The notes: a model not told the origin generated them from the letters alone. DNA of 64,000 nucleotides from Glutamicibacter sp. JL.03c (GCF_025854375.1 NZ_CP107575.1:2480001-2544000); one strand, 5' to 3'; counted from the stretch's first letter, positions 36,780 through 45,894 are shown. Numbers and translations: made by a program.

Positions 36780-36816
36780 GGCCGCCCTTCAGTCCACTCG
36801 ACACGAAAGTTTCAAC

Positions 36817-38136
36817 ATGTCTCAGACTTCCAACCGCGACGCTCTTCCCAATCCCCTGGATCCGGAAGAGACCATGAGCCGCGATCAAATTGAAGCCATC
36901 CAGCTTGAACGGCTGAAGGAAACCCTTCACCATGCCTACACCAACGTCCCGCACTACAAAGAGAAATACGATGCGGCAGGAGTCCACCCCGAGGATCTCA
37001 AGGAACTGGGCGACCTCGCGCTGTTCCCCTTCACGGACAAAGAGGATTTGCGCAAGACCTATCCCTTTGGCATGTTCGCCGTGCCGCAGCACGAGGTCTC
37101 CCGAATCCATGCGTCCTCGGGCACGACCGGAAAGCCAACGGTTGTCGGCTACACCCAGCAGGACCTGGCTGATTGGGCCAAGCTCGGCGCACGATGCCTG
37201 CGGCTATCCGGCGTGAAGCCGGGCTGGAAGGTGCACAACGCCTACGGCTATGGCTTGTTCACCGGCGGGCTGGGAGCACACGCCGCTGCGGAGCAGCTTG
37301 GCGCAACGGTCATCCCCATGTCCGGAGGGCAAACCGATAAGCAGATTTCGCTGATCCAGGACTTCGCCCCCGACGCGATTCTGTGCACCCCGACCTACCT
37401 GCTGACCATCGGCGATGCCATGCAGCGCAAGGGCCTCGATCCGCGCAGCACCTCGCTGAAGGTCGCGGTTCTCGGCGCCGAGCCATGGACCGAAGAAATG
37501 CGCCATGAACTCGAAGAGATGTTCAATATCGATGCTTGCGATATCTACGGACTCTCCGAGGTCATGGGCCCAGGCGTTGCTGGCGAATCCAATGAACGCA
37601 AGGACGGCAGCCACATCTGGGAAGACCATTTCCGCCCCGAAATCATCGATGCCTTCGATTCGAGCAAGGTCCTGGGTGATGGAGAACATGGCGAGCTGGT
37701 TTTCACCTCGCTGACCAAGCAAGCCCTGCCGATCATCCGCTACCGGACCCATGACCTCACGCGCCTGCTACCTGGCAGCGTCCGCCCCGGGCACCGTCGA
37801 ATGGGCCGTATCACCGGGCGCAGTGATGACATGATCATTCTGCGTGGAGTAAATCTCTTCCCCAGCCAGATCGAAGAGCTGATCCTCAAGGTGCCAGGCC
37901 TCTCCCCTCACTTCCAGCTCATCCTTACGCGCCCCGACCGCATGGATCAACTAGCAGTGAAAGTCGAACGCCGCATGGATGCGACGGCCGAGCAGGCTGA
38001 GCATGCAGGGAAGGAACTGGCCAAGCTCATCAAGATCCACATCGGCTCGTCCTGCGCCATCGATGTCGTTGAGCCGGAGTCGCTGGAGCGATCAATGGGC
38101 AAGCTCAAGCGAATCTATGATCAGCGTAATCAGTAA
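36817..38136 (+). CDS. paaK: Phenylacetate--CoA ligase
   Basis: 439-residue adenylate-forming ligase that activates phenylacetate with ATP and CoA, the pathway entry step. The P-loop is SSGTTGKPT (about 100-108), the AMP-binding YGLSEVMGPGVAGE follows, then RTHDLTRL and the hinge GRSDDMIILRGVNLFPSQIEE. Length is normal for PaaK. It lies 37 bases after paaI and 32 before paaR. Confidence 0.96.
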   Translation: MSQTSNRDALPNPLDPEETMSRDQIEAIQLERLKETLHHAYTNVPHYKEKYDAAGVHPEDLKELGDLALFPFTDKEDLRKTYPFGMFAVPQHEVSRIHASSGTTGKPTVVGYTQQDLADWAKLGARCLRLSGVKPGWKVHNAYGYGLFTGGLGAHAAAEQLGATVIPMSGGQTDKQISLIQDFAPDAILCTPTYLLTIGDAMQRKGLDPRSTSLKVAVLGAEPWTEEMRHELEEMFNIDACDIYGLSEVMGPGVAGESNERKDGSHIWEDHFRPEIIDAFDSSKVLGDGEHGELVFTSLTKQALPIIRYRTHDLTRLLPGSVRPGHRRMGRITGRSDDMIILRGVNLFPSQIEELILKVPGLSPHFQLILTRPDRMDQLAVKVERRMDATAEQAEHAGKELAKLIKIHIGSSCAIDVVEPESLERSMGKLKRIYDQRNQ

Positions 38137-38168
38137 TATGCGCAGGGACATGGAATAATCGACTCATC

Positions 38169-38786
38169 ATGGACACAACCGACACTGCCAGCCACCCGGT
38201 GAAACGCGGGCGCCCCGGATACGACCAGGAAACCGTACTGAGAATTGCCGTCGAGGCATTCAACGAATACGGCTACGACGCGACCTCCATGGGCAGGCTT
38301 GCCGACCGCTTGGGGATCAGCAAGTCCGCGATTTACCATCACGTTCCTTCCAAAGAAGACTTGTTGCGCCTCGCCTTGGACGAAGCGCTCTTCCCCTTGG
38401 AAGCGGTCATCACCGAGGTGCGCACACACGAGGGCAGTGCCGACGAGCGTTTGGAATTCTTCTTGCGCTCAACCATCCGCATCCTGATCGAAAAGCGTCC
38501 CTATGTGACCTTGCTGCTGCGTCTGCGTGGCAACACCGAGTTGGAGCGCCAAGCACTGGATCGCCGCCGTGCCATGGACCGCCAGCTCGCTGAGTTGGTC
38601 ACGGCCGCGCAAAGCGACGGGAAGCTTCGAGATGACTTGGAGCCACGCGCCACGGCCCGACTCTTGTTCGGCATGATCAACTCGGTAGTGGATTGGTACC
38701 GGGTAGATGGCCCGCTGGAGGCTTCGGCTCTGGAAGAACAAGCGGTGTCATTGCTCTTCCACGGCCTGCACACCGTAGTGGAGTAG
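38169..38786 (+). CDS. paaR: TetR-family regulator of phenylacetate genes
   Basis: 205-residue TetR regulator with an N-terminal helix-turn-helix (about 24-65; MGRLADRLGISKSAIYHHVPSKEDLL) and a helical effector domain. It ends the paaI-paaK unit, so it would be autoregulated through the operator before paaI. In corynebacteria PaaR represses PAA genes and is released by phenylacetyl-CoA; the presence of matching operators at four promoters here supports the same role. The effector is inferred from the family. Confidence 0.88.
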   Translation: MDTTDTASHPVKRGRPGYDQETVLRIAVEAFNEYGYDATSMGRLADRLGISKSAIYHHVPSKEDLLRLALDEALFPLEAVITEVRTHEGSADERLEFFLRSTIRILIEKRPYVTLLLRLRGNTELERQALDRRRAMDRQLAELVTAAQSDGKLRDDLEPRATARLLFGMINSVVDWYRVDGPLEASALEEQAVSLLFHGLHTVVE

Positions 38787-38802
38787 GAGCACTCAGTTCT
38801 CA

Positions 38803-38843
38803 TCATTGAGGCTCCTTGCTTTTTGGGCAGGGAGCCTCAATGA
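38803..38843 (+). terminator. Terminator of paaI-paaK-paaR
   Basis: Perfect 13-bp stem TCATTGAGGCTCC (38803-38815) with 38831-38843, 17 bases after the paaR stop; a T-run lies in its loop. Confidence 0.85.
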
Positions 38844-38939
38844 GTTGATGCGGATTCTGCGCTTGATCGCTGTGGCGTATCCAACCTATGGGAATTTACG
38901 GACTCACAGGAATCACCGTTAGCATCTAAGGGGTGCCTT

Positions 38940-39719
38940 GTGCACCTGTCGTTGCCAATCGATCGAGTGAAGAGCACCGTGGATTCCTTCTTAGAAACCC
39001 TGTTCATGGCTACTGCAGACAGCGGTAGTTCCTACGTCCAGATCCTGCTGTCAGCCGCTAGCATGCTGCTAGTTTTCGTCTCCGCAATCCTTCTTGCGCA
39101 CCGCAATGATTTGGGTTGGTGGACGCTGATCCTCTCGGTATTTGTTGGCCCCATGATCTCGGCCTTGCAGTATGACCTGCTGGGTCTGATCTACGCGATC
39201 CCGCTGCTGCTCCTGCCGATTTTCGGCCTATGGCGTTTTTCGCAATTCAAGCTCCACGGCAAGTTCACTCGTGAAGTGACCAAAACCCCGGTTACCCCCT
39301 GGTCTGCCGTAGGCATGGTTGTCGGCCTGATCCTACTAGTGGCCTTGCGCTTTGGCCCATTCCTCTTCAACTCCGGCTTCTTGACCGCCACCCCGGAAGT
39401 CTGGGTGATGTACTTCGCTGACGCCGCTATTTTCGCTTCCTTCGTCATGATTGCTCGCGGCGTGCGCGAAGGCTGGTTGTTGCTGGCTGTAGCCGCTATC
39501 GCAGACCTGGTGGTGTACTTCTTGATTTCGCCAATGCTGGGCATGCTCGGCCTCTACGTCTTCATCGCCCTGGCCGCAGCGTACGGCTACTTCCTGTGGC
39601 GCAGCCTTCCTGCCCAGGCTGCCGGTCCGGTGCAGGACGAGCTGGACGAGGAAGAGCTGGCCTTGCAAAAAGCCAAGCAGGCAACCTTGGACAAGCTGAA
39701 TGCCAAGACCGAAAAATAG
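38940..39719 (+). CDS. Multi-pass membrane protein of unknown function
   Basis: 259 residues with about seven hydrophobic segments and a charged, lysine/glutamate-rich C-terminal tail (about 215-259). The arrangement of aromatic residues in LLLLPIFGLWRFSQF faintly recalls PnuC-type nucleoside transporters, but not enough to assign it. The GTG at 38940 has AAGGGG six bases upstream; an internal ATG at 39006 lacks a ribosome site. It stands alone between two terminators. Confidence 0.7.
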   Translation: MHLSLPIDRVKSTVDSFLETLFMATADSGSSYVQILLSAASMLLVFVSAILLAHRNDLGWWTLILSVFVGPMISALQYDLLGLIYAIPLLLLPIFGLWRFSQFKLHGKFTREVTKTPVTPWSAVGMVVGLILLVALRFGPFLFNSGFLTATPEVWVMYFADAAIFASFVMIARGVREGWLLLAVAAIADLVVYFLISPMLGMLGLYVFIALAAAYGYFLWRSLPAQAAGPVQDELDEEELALQKAKQATLDKLNAKTEK

Positions 39720-39732
39720 CTGAACCTAGAGT

Positions 39733-39764
39733 GATCCCGTCCCAGTGTGAACTGGGGCGGGATC
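39733..39764. terminator. Shared terminator of the membrane-protein gene and amylase
   Basis: Fourteen-base arms GATCCCGTCCCAGT (39733-39746) and 39751-39764, 13 pairs plus one G-T, followed by ATTCTT. Lies between convergent genes. Confidence 0.85.
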
Positions 39765-39774
39765 ATTCTTATGG

Positions 39775-41550
39775 CTAATTGCGCCAGCTGTCGTCAAGGT
39801 TCAGGGAACCGTCCGCATTCACGGTTGCGGTGCGATTAGCCCCTGATTCCCACGTGGCATTGCCGCTCTGGTCGTACGTGACGTACTTGTACTCGAACCG
39901 CGTTTCTGCCGGAAGGTTCACCGTTCCGGTCCAGCTCGGGTAGTTGACAGCGGATAGCTGAGGCGCCTTGGCCGGATCCCAGCTGCCTAGTTCCGGCTGG
40001 TCGCCGACCATGCGGATGTTCTGCCCCATGACGGTTTGGGCTGTGATAGCGACACTGACGTCAGCGGTGTCCTCGACCGGCTCCGGGGTTCCCGATCCTG
40101 CATCAGATACGGCGCCGACGTGCAGGGCCATGGCGCCGTAGGCAGGCAGTGTAGTGGTGAACTTACCGTCGTCACCTACCGTGATGGTCCTTGAGCAATC
40201 ACCTCCGGCCACCACATCGCAATAGGTGCCGGCGGCCAGCGTGCTGGTGTATTCGCGGGTGGTTGCTGCCGAGGTGTTGTTGATGGCTACGAACCCCTTG
40301 TTGCCTCGGCCGTACGCGATCTGGTTGCCGCCGTCGTCCCACCAATTGCTGACAGCCGCGTCGCCGACGACGTTGTTGAAGCCCACCATTCCGGTGATTT
40401 CATCTTGCCGCTGCTCGCAAGTCCAGGCGGAGGAGTCGCAGCTGGCATTGGGGACCGATGCGTCGCTGGCGCCGGGAGCGCCTGCTTCCTTGTCGGTGAA
40501 GGCGAATCCGGAGTACACGGTGGGCGATCCGTAAGGCCAGGAGAGCATGAAGACATTGGCCAGCAGGTACTTCGCTCCCCACTTGTAGTTCATGGATTCG
40601 CCATTGCGTTCGGTGTCGTGGTTGGTGACAAAAACACCGGCCCGGTCGCTGGTCAGCTTGCCGTCGCCGATGAAGCGCAAGTTGGCGATTTGCGCGTCGA
40701 AGTCATGCTTGAGCTGTCGCGAGTAGTCGAATTCGTGCGAGTCTCCACTGCCGAGGTATTCGCTTTCCTGGATCGGTTCACCCGACGCCCCGATCACCTC
40801 GTGGACCCAGTACACTCCGGGGTTCTTCATCTTGGATTTGATGCCTTCGAGGTCCGTTGCGGGAATGTGTTTCGAGGCATCGATGCGGAATCCGGATACG
40901 CCAAGCGATACGAGATCATCAAGATAGTCAGCGATGTTTTGCTGGACGTAGCTGCTGGAGGTTTTCAGATCCTGCAAGCCCACGAGGCGGCAGTGCTGCA
41001 CTTGCCAGCGGTCGGCATAGTTGGTGATGTTGGTGCGGCAATCGTTGAAGTCCTGAGCGGAGTACTCCGGGAAGTTGTCGTCGGAGTAAGCCGAGCCTGC
41101 GGTTCCAGTACCGGTCTGCCCGGCTCCGGTCATGTGGTTGACCACGGCATCTGCGATCACTTTGACGCCTGCGTCATTGCAGCTTTTGACCATGGCGGAG
41201 AATTCTTCGCGGTGGCCCAGTTTCGAGTCCACCTTGTAGCTCACCGGCTGGTAGGAGGTCCACCATGCCGTGCCGCGCAAATGCTCGGCGGGAGGTGAGA
41301 CCTGGACGTAGCCATATCCTGCTGGGGCGATGCTGGACTTGCATTCCTGGGCCACCGAATTCCAGTTCCACTGGAACAAGTTGAGGATGACATCCTTGCC
41401 GTCATTGGATGGGGTGGCGGCTTGGGCGGGCGTTGCGAACAACGGTGCGGCGAGCAGGGCCAGCGAGGCGCCGAGTGCCGCGACTGGCTTCACCGTCCTG
41501 GCGCGGCGCCGGCGTCGTGTTGATTTGGCGCTTGATGGCAAAAGTCCCAC
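39775..41550 (-). CDS. Secreted alpha-amylase (GH13) with CBM20
   Basis: 591-residue extracellular starch-degrading enzyme. A basic, arginine-rich N-terminus and a hydrophobic segment ending TPAQAA form the signal peptide. The GH13 domain has the nucleophile in GFRIDASKH (about 222), the acid/base glutamate in WVHEV (about 250) and the transition-state aspartate in VTNHDTER (about 310); the layout resembles Streptomyces-type amylases. The last 95 residues are a starch-binding CBM20 domain (VMGQNIRMVGDQPELGSW). The GTG at 41550 has AAGGAG upstream. Promoter with LacI-type operators lies at 41650-41784. Codon use and GC are like the neighbours. Confidence 0.93.
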   Translation of the reverse strand: MGLLPSSAKSTRRRRRARTVKPVAALGASLALLAAPLFATPAQAATPSNDGKDVILNLFQWNWNSVAQECKSSIAPAGYGYVQVSPPAEHLRGTAWWTSYQPVSYKVDSKLGHREEFSAMVKSCNDAGVKVIADAVVNHMTGAGQTGTGTAGSAYSDDNFPEYSAQDFNDCRTNITNYADRWQVQHCRLVGLQDLKTSSSYVQQNIADYLDDLVSLGVSGFRIDASKHIPATDLEGIKSKMKNPGVYWVHEVIGASGEPIQESEYLGSGDSHEFDYSRQLKHDFDAQIANLRFIGDGKLTSDRAGVFVTNHDTERNGESMNYKWGAKYLLANVFMLSWPYGSPTVYSGFAFTDKEAGAPGASDASVPNASCDSSAWTCEQRQDEITGMVGFNNVVGDAAVSNWWDDGGNQIAYGRGNKGFVAINNTSAATTREYTSTLAAGTYCDVVAGGDCSRTITVGDDGKFTTTLPAYGAMALHVGAVSDAGSGTPEPVEDTADVSVAITAQTVMGQNIRMVGDQPELGSWDPAKAPQLSAVNYPSWTGTVNLPAETRFEYKYVTYDQSGNATWESGANRTATVNADGSLNLDDSWRN

Positions 41551-41649
41551 AGATAACTCCTTTGTTGTGATGATCTGGCTGCGATTGGCCGACGCGGGGT
41601 CGGGATCGCTCAACCACACGCCCCCCATCAACGCGTGACCTGCGACACA

Positions 41650-41678
41650 ACTGTAAGCGTTTTCTAAGCTCTCTCCAA
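41650..41678 (-). promoter_or_regulatory. Candidate amylase promoter
   Basis: Minus strand: -35 TTGGAG (41678-41673), 17-base spacer, -10 TACAGT (41655-41650). It would give a leader of about 90 bases. The first LacI-type operator sits on the -10 and spacer. The 323-base gap 41551-41873 holds this promoter, two operators and the paaZ terminator, and no gene. Confidence 0.55.
41652..41665. promoter_or_regulatory. LacI/CRE-type operator 1 at amylase
   Basis: TGTAAGCGTTTTCT, with the AARCGYTT core of LacI/GalR-family sites, overlapping the candidate -10 box. Confidence 0.65.
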
Positions 41679-41770
41679 TAAGTAAATTTTTGTAAATACC
41701 TTAAATCCGCGCAAATGCCCACTTGGATTGCCAAAAAAAATTTTCATCCTGCGCCAGGCATTGCCATAGT

Positions 41771-41784
41771 TGGAAACGTTTACA
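41771..41784. promoter_or_regulatory. LacI/CRE-type operator 2 upstream of amylase
   Basis: TGGAAACGTTTACA, nearly a perfect palindrome with the AAACGTTT core, centred about 119 bases upstream of operator 1. The spacing would allow looping. Confidence 0.65.
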
Positions 41785-41824
41785 CTGCTATCCGGCAATT
41801 CCGCCCCAACTCCGAGCATGCAAA

Positions 41825-41859
41825 AAGGGCGGATGCCGCGGTTGACGGCATCCACCCTT
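41825..41859 (-). terminator. Terminator of paaZ
   Basis: Fourteen-base arms (41825-41838 with 41846-41859, 13 matched), followed on the minus strand by TTTTT, 15 bases past the paaZ stop. Confidence 0.9.
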
Positions 41860-41873
41860 GCTGGAGTTGCGTT

Positions 41874-44003
41874 TTAGCTACCGAAGTTGGCGTAGGTGAG
41901 GTCTTCTTTCTCCACCAGGGTCAAGACATCGTAGGTCGCGACAATCTCATCATTCTGATTGTGCAAGATCGCGTCCCACGCGACCTCGCCATATTCATCG
42001 GTGACTCGCGACGTGATTTTCTTGGCCGTAAGGGTCACGCGAATCGAATCGCCGGCTGCGACCGGGGTGATGAAGCGCAAGGATTCCAGTCCGTAGTTGG
42101 CTAGCACAGGCCCCGGAGCTGGCTCTACGAAGAGGCCGGCAGCCCACGACACGAGCAGGTACCCGTGGGCGACAATCCCAGGGAAGAACGGGTTCGCTTC
42201 GGCAGCTTTTGCATCGGTGTGCGCGTAGAAGGTGTCGCCGGTTTTCTCGGCGAATTCGCTGATTTCTTCAAGATTCACTACACGCAGATCAGAGGCGAAG
42301 CCATCGCCCACTTGCAGCTCGGCCAGCGATTTGCGGAACGGGTGGGTGTATTGCGCTTGGCCACCGAACTTTTCGCATCCGGCCAGGCGCTGTTCAGCGC
42401 CGCTATGCCACACGCCGCTGAGCGCAGTGAGCATATTCGGCGAGCCCTGAACGGCAGTGCGCTGCATATGGTGCTTCACCGATCGGATTCCTCCCAGCTC
42501 CTCGCCACCACCGGCGCGTCCCGGACCTCCATGGACCAGGTGAGGAACTGGTGAACCGTGGCCGGTCGTTGATCGCGCGGTTTCCCGGTTCAGGATGTGT
42601 ACGCGACCATGGTGGGCCGCGATCCCCAGGGCCAGTGAACGCACGGCGTCGGCGTCGTTGCTGCACACGGTGGCCACCAGCGAGCCTGCACCCATGGCGG
42701 CCAGCTGCACGGCTTCGTCCAGGTTCTCATAACCAATGACGGAGCTGACCGGGCCAAAAGCCTCGCGGGAGTGCACCAGTGGATTGCGGGCATCGGCCCA
42801 ACGTAGAACCACAGGAGACATGAAGGCACCGGATTCGGCCACGGCGTCGCGTTCTGGCGCCACGCGTACGGCCGGGGCATCCAGGCGGCCATAGGCTAGC
42901 TCACCTCCGGCATCAATCATGTCCTGCACTGCGGCACGGACATCAGCCAGCTGCTCCATGGAAGCCAGGGCGCCCATGGTCACGCCCTCGACGCGGGGGT
43001 CGCCAATGACGACCCGCTGGTCGATTCGCCGGCCGATGGCGGCAATGACCGGATCAACCAGGCGGGAAGGCACGATGTTGCGGCGGATCGCGGTGCACTT
43101 CTGGCCAGCCTTGGAGGTCATCTCAGTGACGACAACCTTGATGAAGGCCTCGAACTCCGCTGTTCCTTCTTCCGCGTCAGGACCGAGGATGGCCGCGTTG
43201 AGGGAGTCGGTTTCTGCCGCGAAGCGCACTCCCCCGTCGATGACATTTGGATGGGACTTCAACTTGCTGGCCGTGGCGGCCGAGCCGGTGAAGGCGAACA
43301 TGTCACGGTAGTCGAGGTGGTCCATCAGGTCGCGGGCTGATCCCGAGAGAAGCTGCAGGGAACCCTCGGGAAGGATGCCTGATTCCAGCATTAGCCTCAC
43401 AGCCGCTTCGGTGAGGTAGCCCGTTGGAGTCGCTGGCTTGACGATGGTGGGAACACCGGCAATAAACGCCGGGGCAAACTTCTCGAGCATGCCCCATACC
43501 GGGAAGTTGAACGCGTTGACCTGCACCACGACACCACTCATTGCGGTGTAGACATGCGTGCCGATAAAAGAGCCGTCCTTGCTCAGCGGTTCTGTTGGCC
43601 CGTCCAGGATGACATTGCTATTGGGAAGCTCGCGGCGGCCCTTGGAAGAGAACGTGAACAGAACGCCGATTCCTCCATCGATATCCACCATGGAATCGGT
43701 CTTGGTGGCGCCAGTCTTGAAGGATATCTCGTAAAGGTCTTTGCGTCGCTCGTTTAGATACAGCGCAAGTTCCTTGAGCTTGAGCGCGCGCTCATGCAAG
43801 GAAAGCTTGGCCAGCTCCTGATGCCCGGTGCCACGGCCGTAGTCCACGGCCGCTGCAACATCCAGCTTGTCGTTAGTGACGGTGGTTAGAAGTTCTCCGG
43901 TGTTGGCGTCGCGGACTTCTGTTCCGCCCTCGGATTGCGGGGTCCGCCATTCTCCGGCGATAAAGCTGGGTACCACGCTGATCTTTTTTGTCGACATTGA
44001 CAC
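41874..44003 (-). CDS. paaZ: Bifunctional oxepin-CoA hydrolase / 3-oxo-5,6-dehydrosuberyl-CoA semialdehyde dehydrogenase
   Basis: 709-residue fusion that opens the oxepin ring and oxidises the resulting aldehyde. The aldehyde dehydrogenase part (about 1-520) has [30 protein letters not shown] and the catalytic cysteine in GQKCTAIRR (about 301). The C-terminal MaoC hydratase (about 545-700) contains [28 protein letters not shown]. Both parts are intact with no frameshift. The GTG at 44003 is five bases from AGGAGG; an ATG two codons later (43997) is an equal candidate. It is a single-gene unit with its own PaaR-like operator over the ribosome site. Confidence 0.95.
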   Translation of the reverse strand: MSMSTKKISVVPSFIAGEWRTPQSEGGTEVRDANTGELLTTVTNDKLDVAAAVDYGRGTGHQELAKLSLHERALKLKELALYLNERRKDLYEISFKTGATKTDSMVDIDGGIGVLFTFSSKGRRELPNSNVILDGPTEPLSKDGSFIGTHVYTAMSGVVVQVNAFNFPVWGMLEKFAPAFIAGVPTIVKPATPTGYLTEAAVRLMLESGILPEGSLQLLSGSARDLMDHLDYRDMFAFTGSAATASKLKSHPNVIDGGVRFAAETDSLNAAILGPDAEEGTAEFEAFIKVVVTEMTSKAGQKCTAIRRNIVPSRLVDPVIAAIGRRIDQRVVIGDPRVEGVTMGALASMEQLADVRAAVQDMIDAGGELAYGRLDAPAVRVAPERDAVAESGAFMSPVVLRWADARNPLVHSREAFGPVSSVIGYENLDEAVQLAAMGAGSLVATVCSNDADAVRSLALGIAAHHGRVHILNRETARSTTGHGSPVPHLVHGGPGRAGGGEELGGIRSVKHHMQRTAVQGSPNMLTALSGVWHSGAEQRLAGCEKFGGQAQYTHPFRKSLAELQVGDGFASDLRVVNLEEISEFAEKTGDTFYAHTDAKAAEANPFFPGIVAHGYLLVSWAAGLFVEPAPGPVLANYGLESLRFITPVAAGDSIRVTLTAKKITSRVTDEYGEVAWDAILHNQNDEIVATYDVLTLVEKEDLTYANFGS

Positions 44004-44007
44004 AATT

Positions 44008-44029
44008 CCCTCCTGAACGGTCGGTCAGT
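44008..44029. promoter_or_regulatory. PaaR-like operator at paaZ
   Basis: On the minus strand a perfect left half ACTGACCG, central CG and TTC, then a poor right half; 12 of 16 fixed positions. It overlaps the AGGAGGG ribosome-binding site. Confidence 0.6.
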
Positions 44030-44112
44030 ATTAGACTTAACCTTATCAGCAAGAGCGTGACCGGGGACACCTCAAATTGCCCTCCGCGCGAATTCTTCGC
44101 CCCTCCCGCCAC

Positions 44113-44835
44113 TCAGGAATTCCGCGCCAGAGCACTCAATCGCTCCAGGCTCTTCTCGCTCACGCCCTGGGCCAGCAAATAGGAGCGGGCCGAACCAAGC
44201 CATGCACAGAATTCCGATAGGGCTGCGGCTCTGCCTCGAATGATTTCCCGCAGTTCCCCTTCACTCTGATAGCTCTCATAGGGATGCTTCCTGGGCGAGA
44301 CGCGATGCCATTCGTTGATGCCGCGCACCGCCAGCTCATCATGGGCGAGAATCTGATCCCGGGAGCCTGCGAGATCCAGCAGCATGGTGGCGATCAAGCC
44401 AGAGCGGTCGCGGCCTGCCGAACAGTGGATCACGGTTGAGCCTTGGGAATCCGCCAAATTCTCGAAGACTGCGCGCAGCTGGTCGCCGAATTCTTCGCAC
44501 ACCAATCGGTACATGCCGGTGTGATTCATATATGGCACGGCGATGGATTCGAATCTCGTATTGCCGGGCGTCTCCAGTGGAAGGTTCACCAGTTCAATGC
44601 CGGAGAACGTTGCTTGGGGCACCGCGGGGTCATGCTCGCGTCGGTGGATCTCATCGGGGTTGCGCAGGTCCACGACCTTGCCGATGCCGTCCTCGTGCAT
44701 TTGCTGCCAACCTTGGACGCTAAGCCACTCGTGGCGGCCCATTCGATAAAAGGCTCCGCAAATGTGCCGCGCATTCACGGATCCTTCCCATTCCAGATCT
44801 CCGCTTTGCTTTTGATAGTTCAGGCCCTGGCTCAT
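44113..44835 (-). CDS. Protein-tyrosine/serine phosphatase
   Basis: 240-residue phosphatase of the bacterial PTP (Y-phosphatase3-like) family. The P-loop VIHCSAGRDRSG (C-x5-R) is at about 135-146, preceded by an early VVDLRNPDEI segment. No signal peptide. It is divergent from the RIO1-like kinase gene across 140 bases containing a perfect 20-bp palindrome, so phosphatase and kinase may be co-controlled, but that they act on the same protein is only a guess. Spacing to paaZ leaves no visible terminator. Confidence 0.87.
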   Translation of the reverse strand: MSQGLNYQKQSGDLEWEGSVNARHICGAFYRMGRHEWLSVQGWQQMHEDGIGKVVDLRNPDEIHRREHDPAVPQATFSGIELVNLPLETPGNTRFESIAVPYMNHTGMYRLVCEEFGDQLRAVFENLADSQGSTVIHCSAGRDRSGLIATMLLDLAGSRDQILAHDELAVRGINEWHRVSPRKHPYESYQSEGELREIIRGRAAALSEFCAWLGSARSYLLAQGVSEKSLERLSALARNS

Positions 44836-44877
44836 TTACCCATTGCAACATACTGATTGACTGTTGTAGAGTTCTAG

Positions 44878-44897
44878 TCATTGGCAATTGCCAATGA
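44878..44897. promoter_or_regulatory. Perfect 20-bp palindrome between phosphatase and kinase genes
   Basis: Arm TCATTGGCAA is exactly mirrored around AATT. It lies just downstream of a possible + strand promoter (TTGCAA 44843-44848, 18 bases, TAGAGT 44867-44872), near the expected start of transcription. Candidate operator of an unknown dimeric regulator. Confidence 0.65.
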
Positions 44898-44919
44898 GTC
44901 TATTGAAGGAGGGGTAACG

Positions 44920-45018
44920 ATGATTGCTTACCGCCATTCCCGGTCATTGATCTCTTTCTCTAAGGACTTATCCCAATGCATTTTCCTGCTGGAAAACCAA
45001 CCACCAGCTCGCAGGTAA
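44920..45018 (+). CDS. Possible 32-codon leader ORF overlapping the RIO1-like gene
   Basis: ATG at 44920 is preceded by GAAGGAGGGG at ideal distance, one of the strongest ribosome sites in the window. The frame (MIAYRHSRSLISF ...) runs 32 codons and ends inside the kinase gene in another frame. It could be a translational-coupling leader peptide. No family is recognised; the evidence is the ribosome site only. Confidence 0.4.
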   Translation: MIAYRHSRSLISFSKDLSQCIFLLENQPPARR

Positions 45019-45878
45019 TCTCGTCCAACTTCACTGACGCTGATACCAAACTCAAATTCCGCAGGCACAAGCCCGTGTGGAACGAATCATCCTCAGATGA
45101 GCCATCGGCTGGCCAGCGCTACTCCACCTGGCCGTTTATCGAAAAGGGCATGCGCGGGCCGCAGCCATACCCGCTGTGGCTGATTGAGGACGCCGCTGCC
45201 ATGGACACCGAATTGGGCATCCTCAAAACCGGCAAAGAAGGCGACGTCTTCCTGCTGGAACGAGCAACGGAGGAGCGCTCAAGCCTGTTGGCCGCCAAAC
45301 GCTATCGCTCCCGCGACCACCTGCAATTCAGCCGTTCGCAAGCTTATAGCGATGGCAGGTCTGCCCGGCGGTCGCGCGATAAGCGAGCCATCAGCAACAA
45401 TTCCGCCTACGGCCGGGACATCGCCGCTTTGCAGTGGGCCAACGCGGAATGGACCTATCTCTTGCGCTGTTACGAAGCCGGCATTCCCGTGCCATATCCG
45501 GTGCAGATTGACGGCACCGAGATCCTCATGGAATTTATTGCCGACCCGGACAATCCGCTGGCGGCAGCACCCCGTTTGCAACAGCTTGCGCGCTTTGATC
45601 CGCGGCTTCCCGCTTTATGGGATCAACTCACTGACGCCCTGGAGAAGTTCGCCGGAATGGGGATTGCCCATGGCGACTTGTCCGCATACAACCTCCTGGT
45701 TTCCGGCGAGCGCCTGGTGGTCATCGATGTTCCGCAGTGCGTGGATCTGGCGGGAAATCCGCAAGGCATGGACTTCTTGCACCGCGACTGCGTCAATCTG
45801 TGCGAGTGGTTTGATTCCAAGGGCCTGCCGCAAGACCCAGATGAGCTCTTTGCTTCACTGCTAGGACATCTCTTCTAG
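44976..45878 (+). CDS. RIO1-like atypical protein kinase
   Basis: 300-residue kinase-fold protein. ATP-loop equivalent LKTGKEGDVFLLE (about 85-97), a lysine in AAKRYR, catalytic loop HGDLSAYNLL (about 231-240) and the metal-binding VIDVPQ (about 248-253) all fit the RIO family, whose archaeal and eukaryotic members act in ribosome maturation. Bacterial members are poorly understood. Upstream stop codons in this frame at 44961 fix the start near 44976, which has a weak AAGGA nine bases away; translation may depend on the overlapping leader frame. Confidence 0.85.
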   Translation: MHFPAGKPTTSSQVISSNFTDADTKLKFRRHKPVWNESSSDEPSAGQRYSTWPFIEKGMRGPQPYPLWLIEDAAAMDTELGILKTGKEGDVFLLERATEERSSLLAAKRYRSRDHLQFSRSQAYSDGRSARRSRDKRAISNNSAYGRDIAALQWANAEWTYLLRCYEAGIPVPYPVQIDGTEILMEFIADPDNPLAAAPRLQQLARFDPRLPALWDQLTDALEKFAGMGIAHGDLSAYNLLVSGERLVVIDVPQCVDLAGNPQGMDFLHRDCVNLCEWFDSKGLPQDPDELFASLLGHLF

Positions 45879-45894
45879 GCTCCTGAAGCACGAC

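Noticed and set aside
41874-44003. Suspected frameshift at the ALDH-MaoC junction of paaZ (about 42480)
   Set aside because: The frame is continuous and both domains are in family order; the fusion is normal for PaaZ.
44920-45018. Idea that the leader frame is the true N-terminus of the kinase joined by a frameshift
   Set aside because: The kinase sequence from 44976 already begins well before the kinase core and the leader peptide shows no kinase-like residues.
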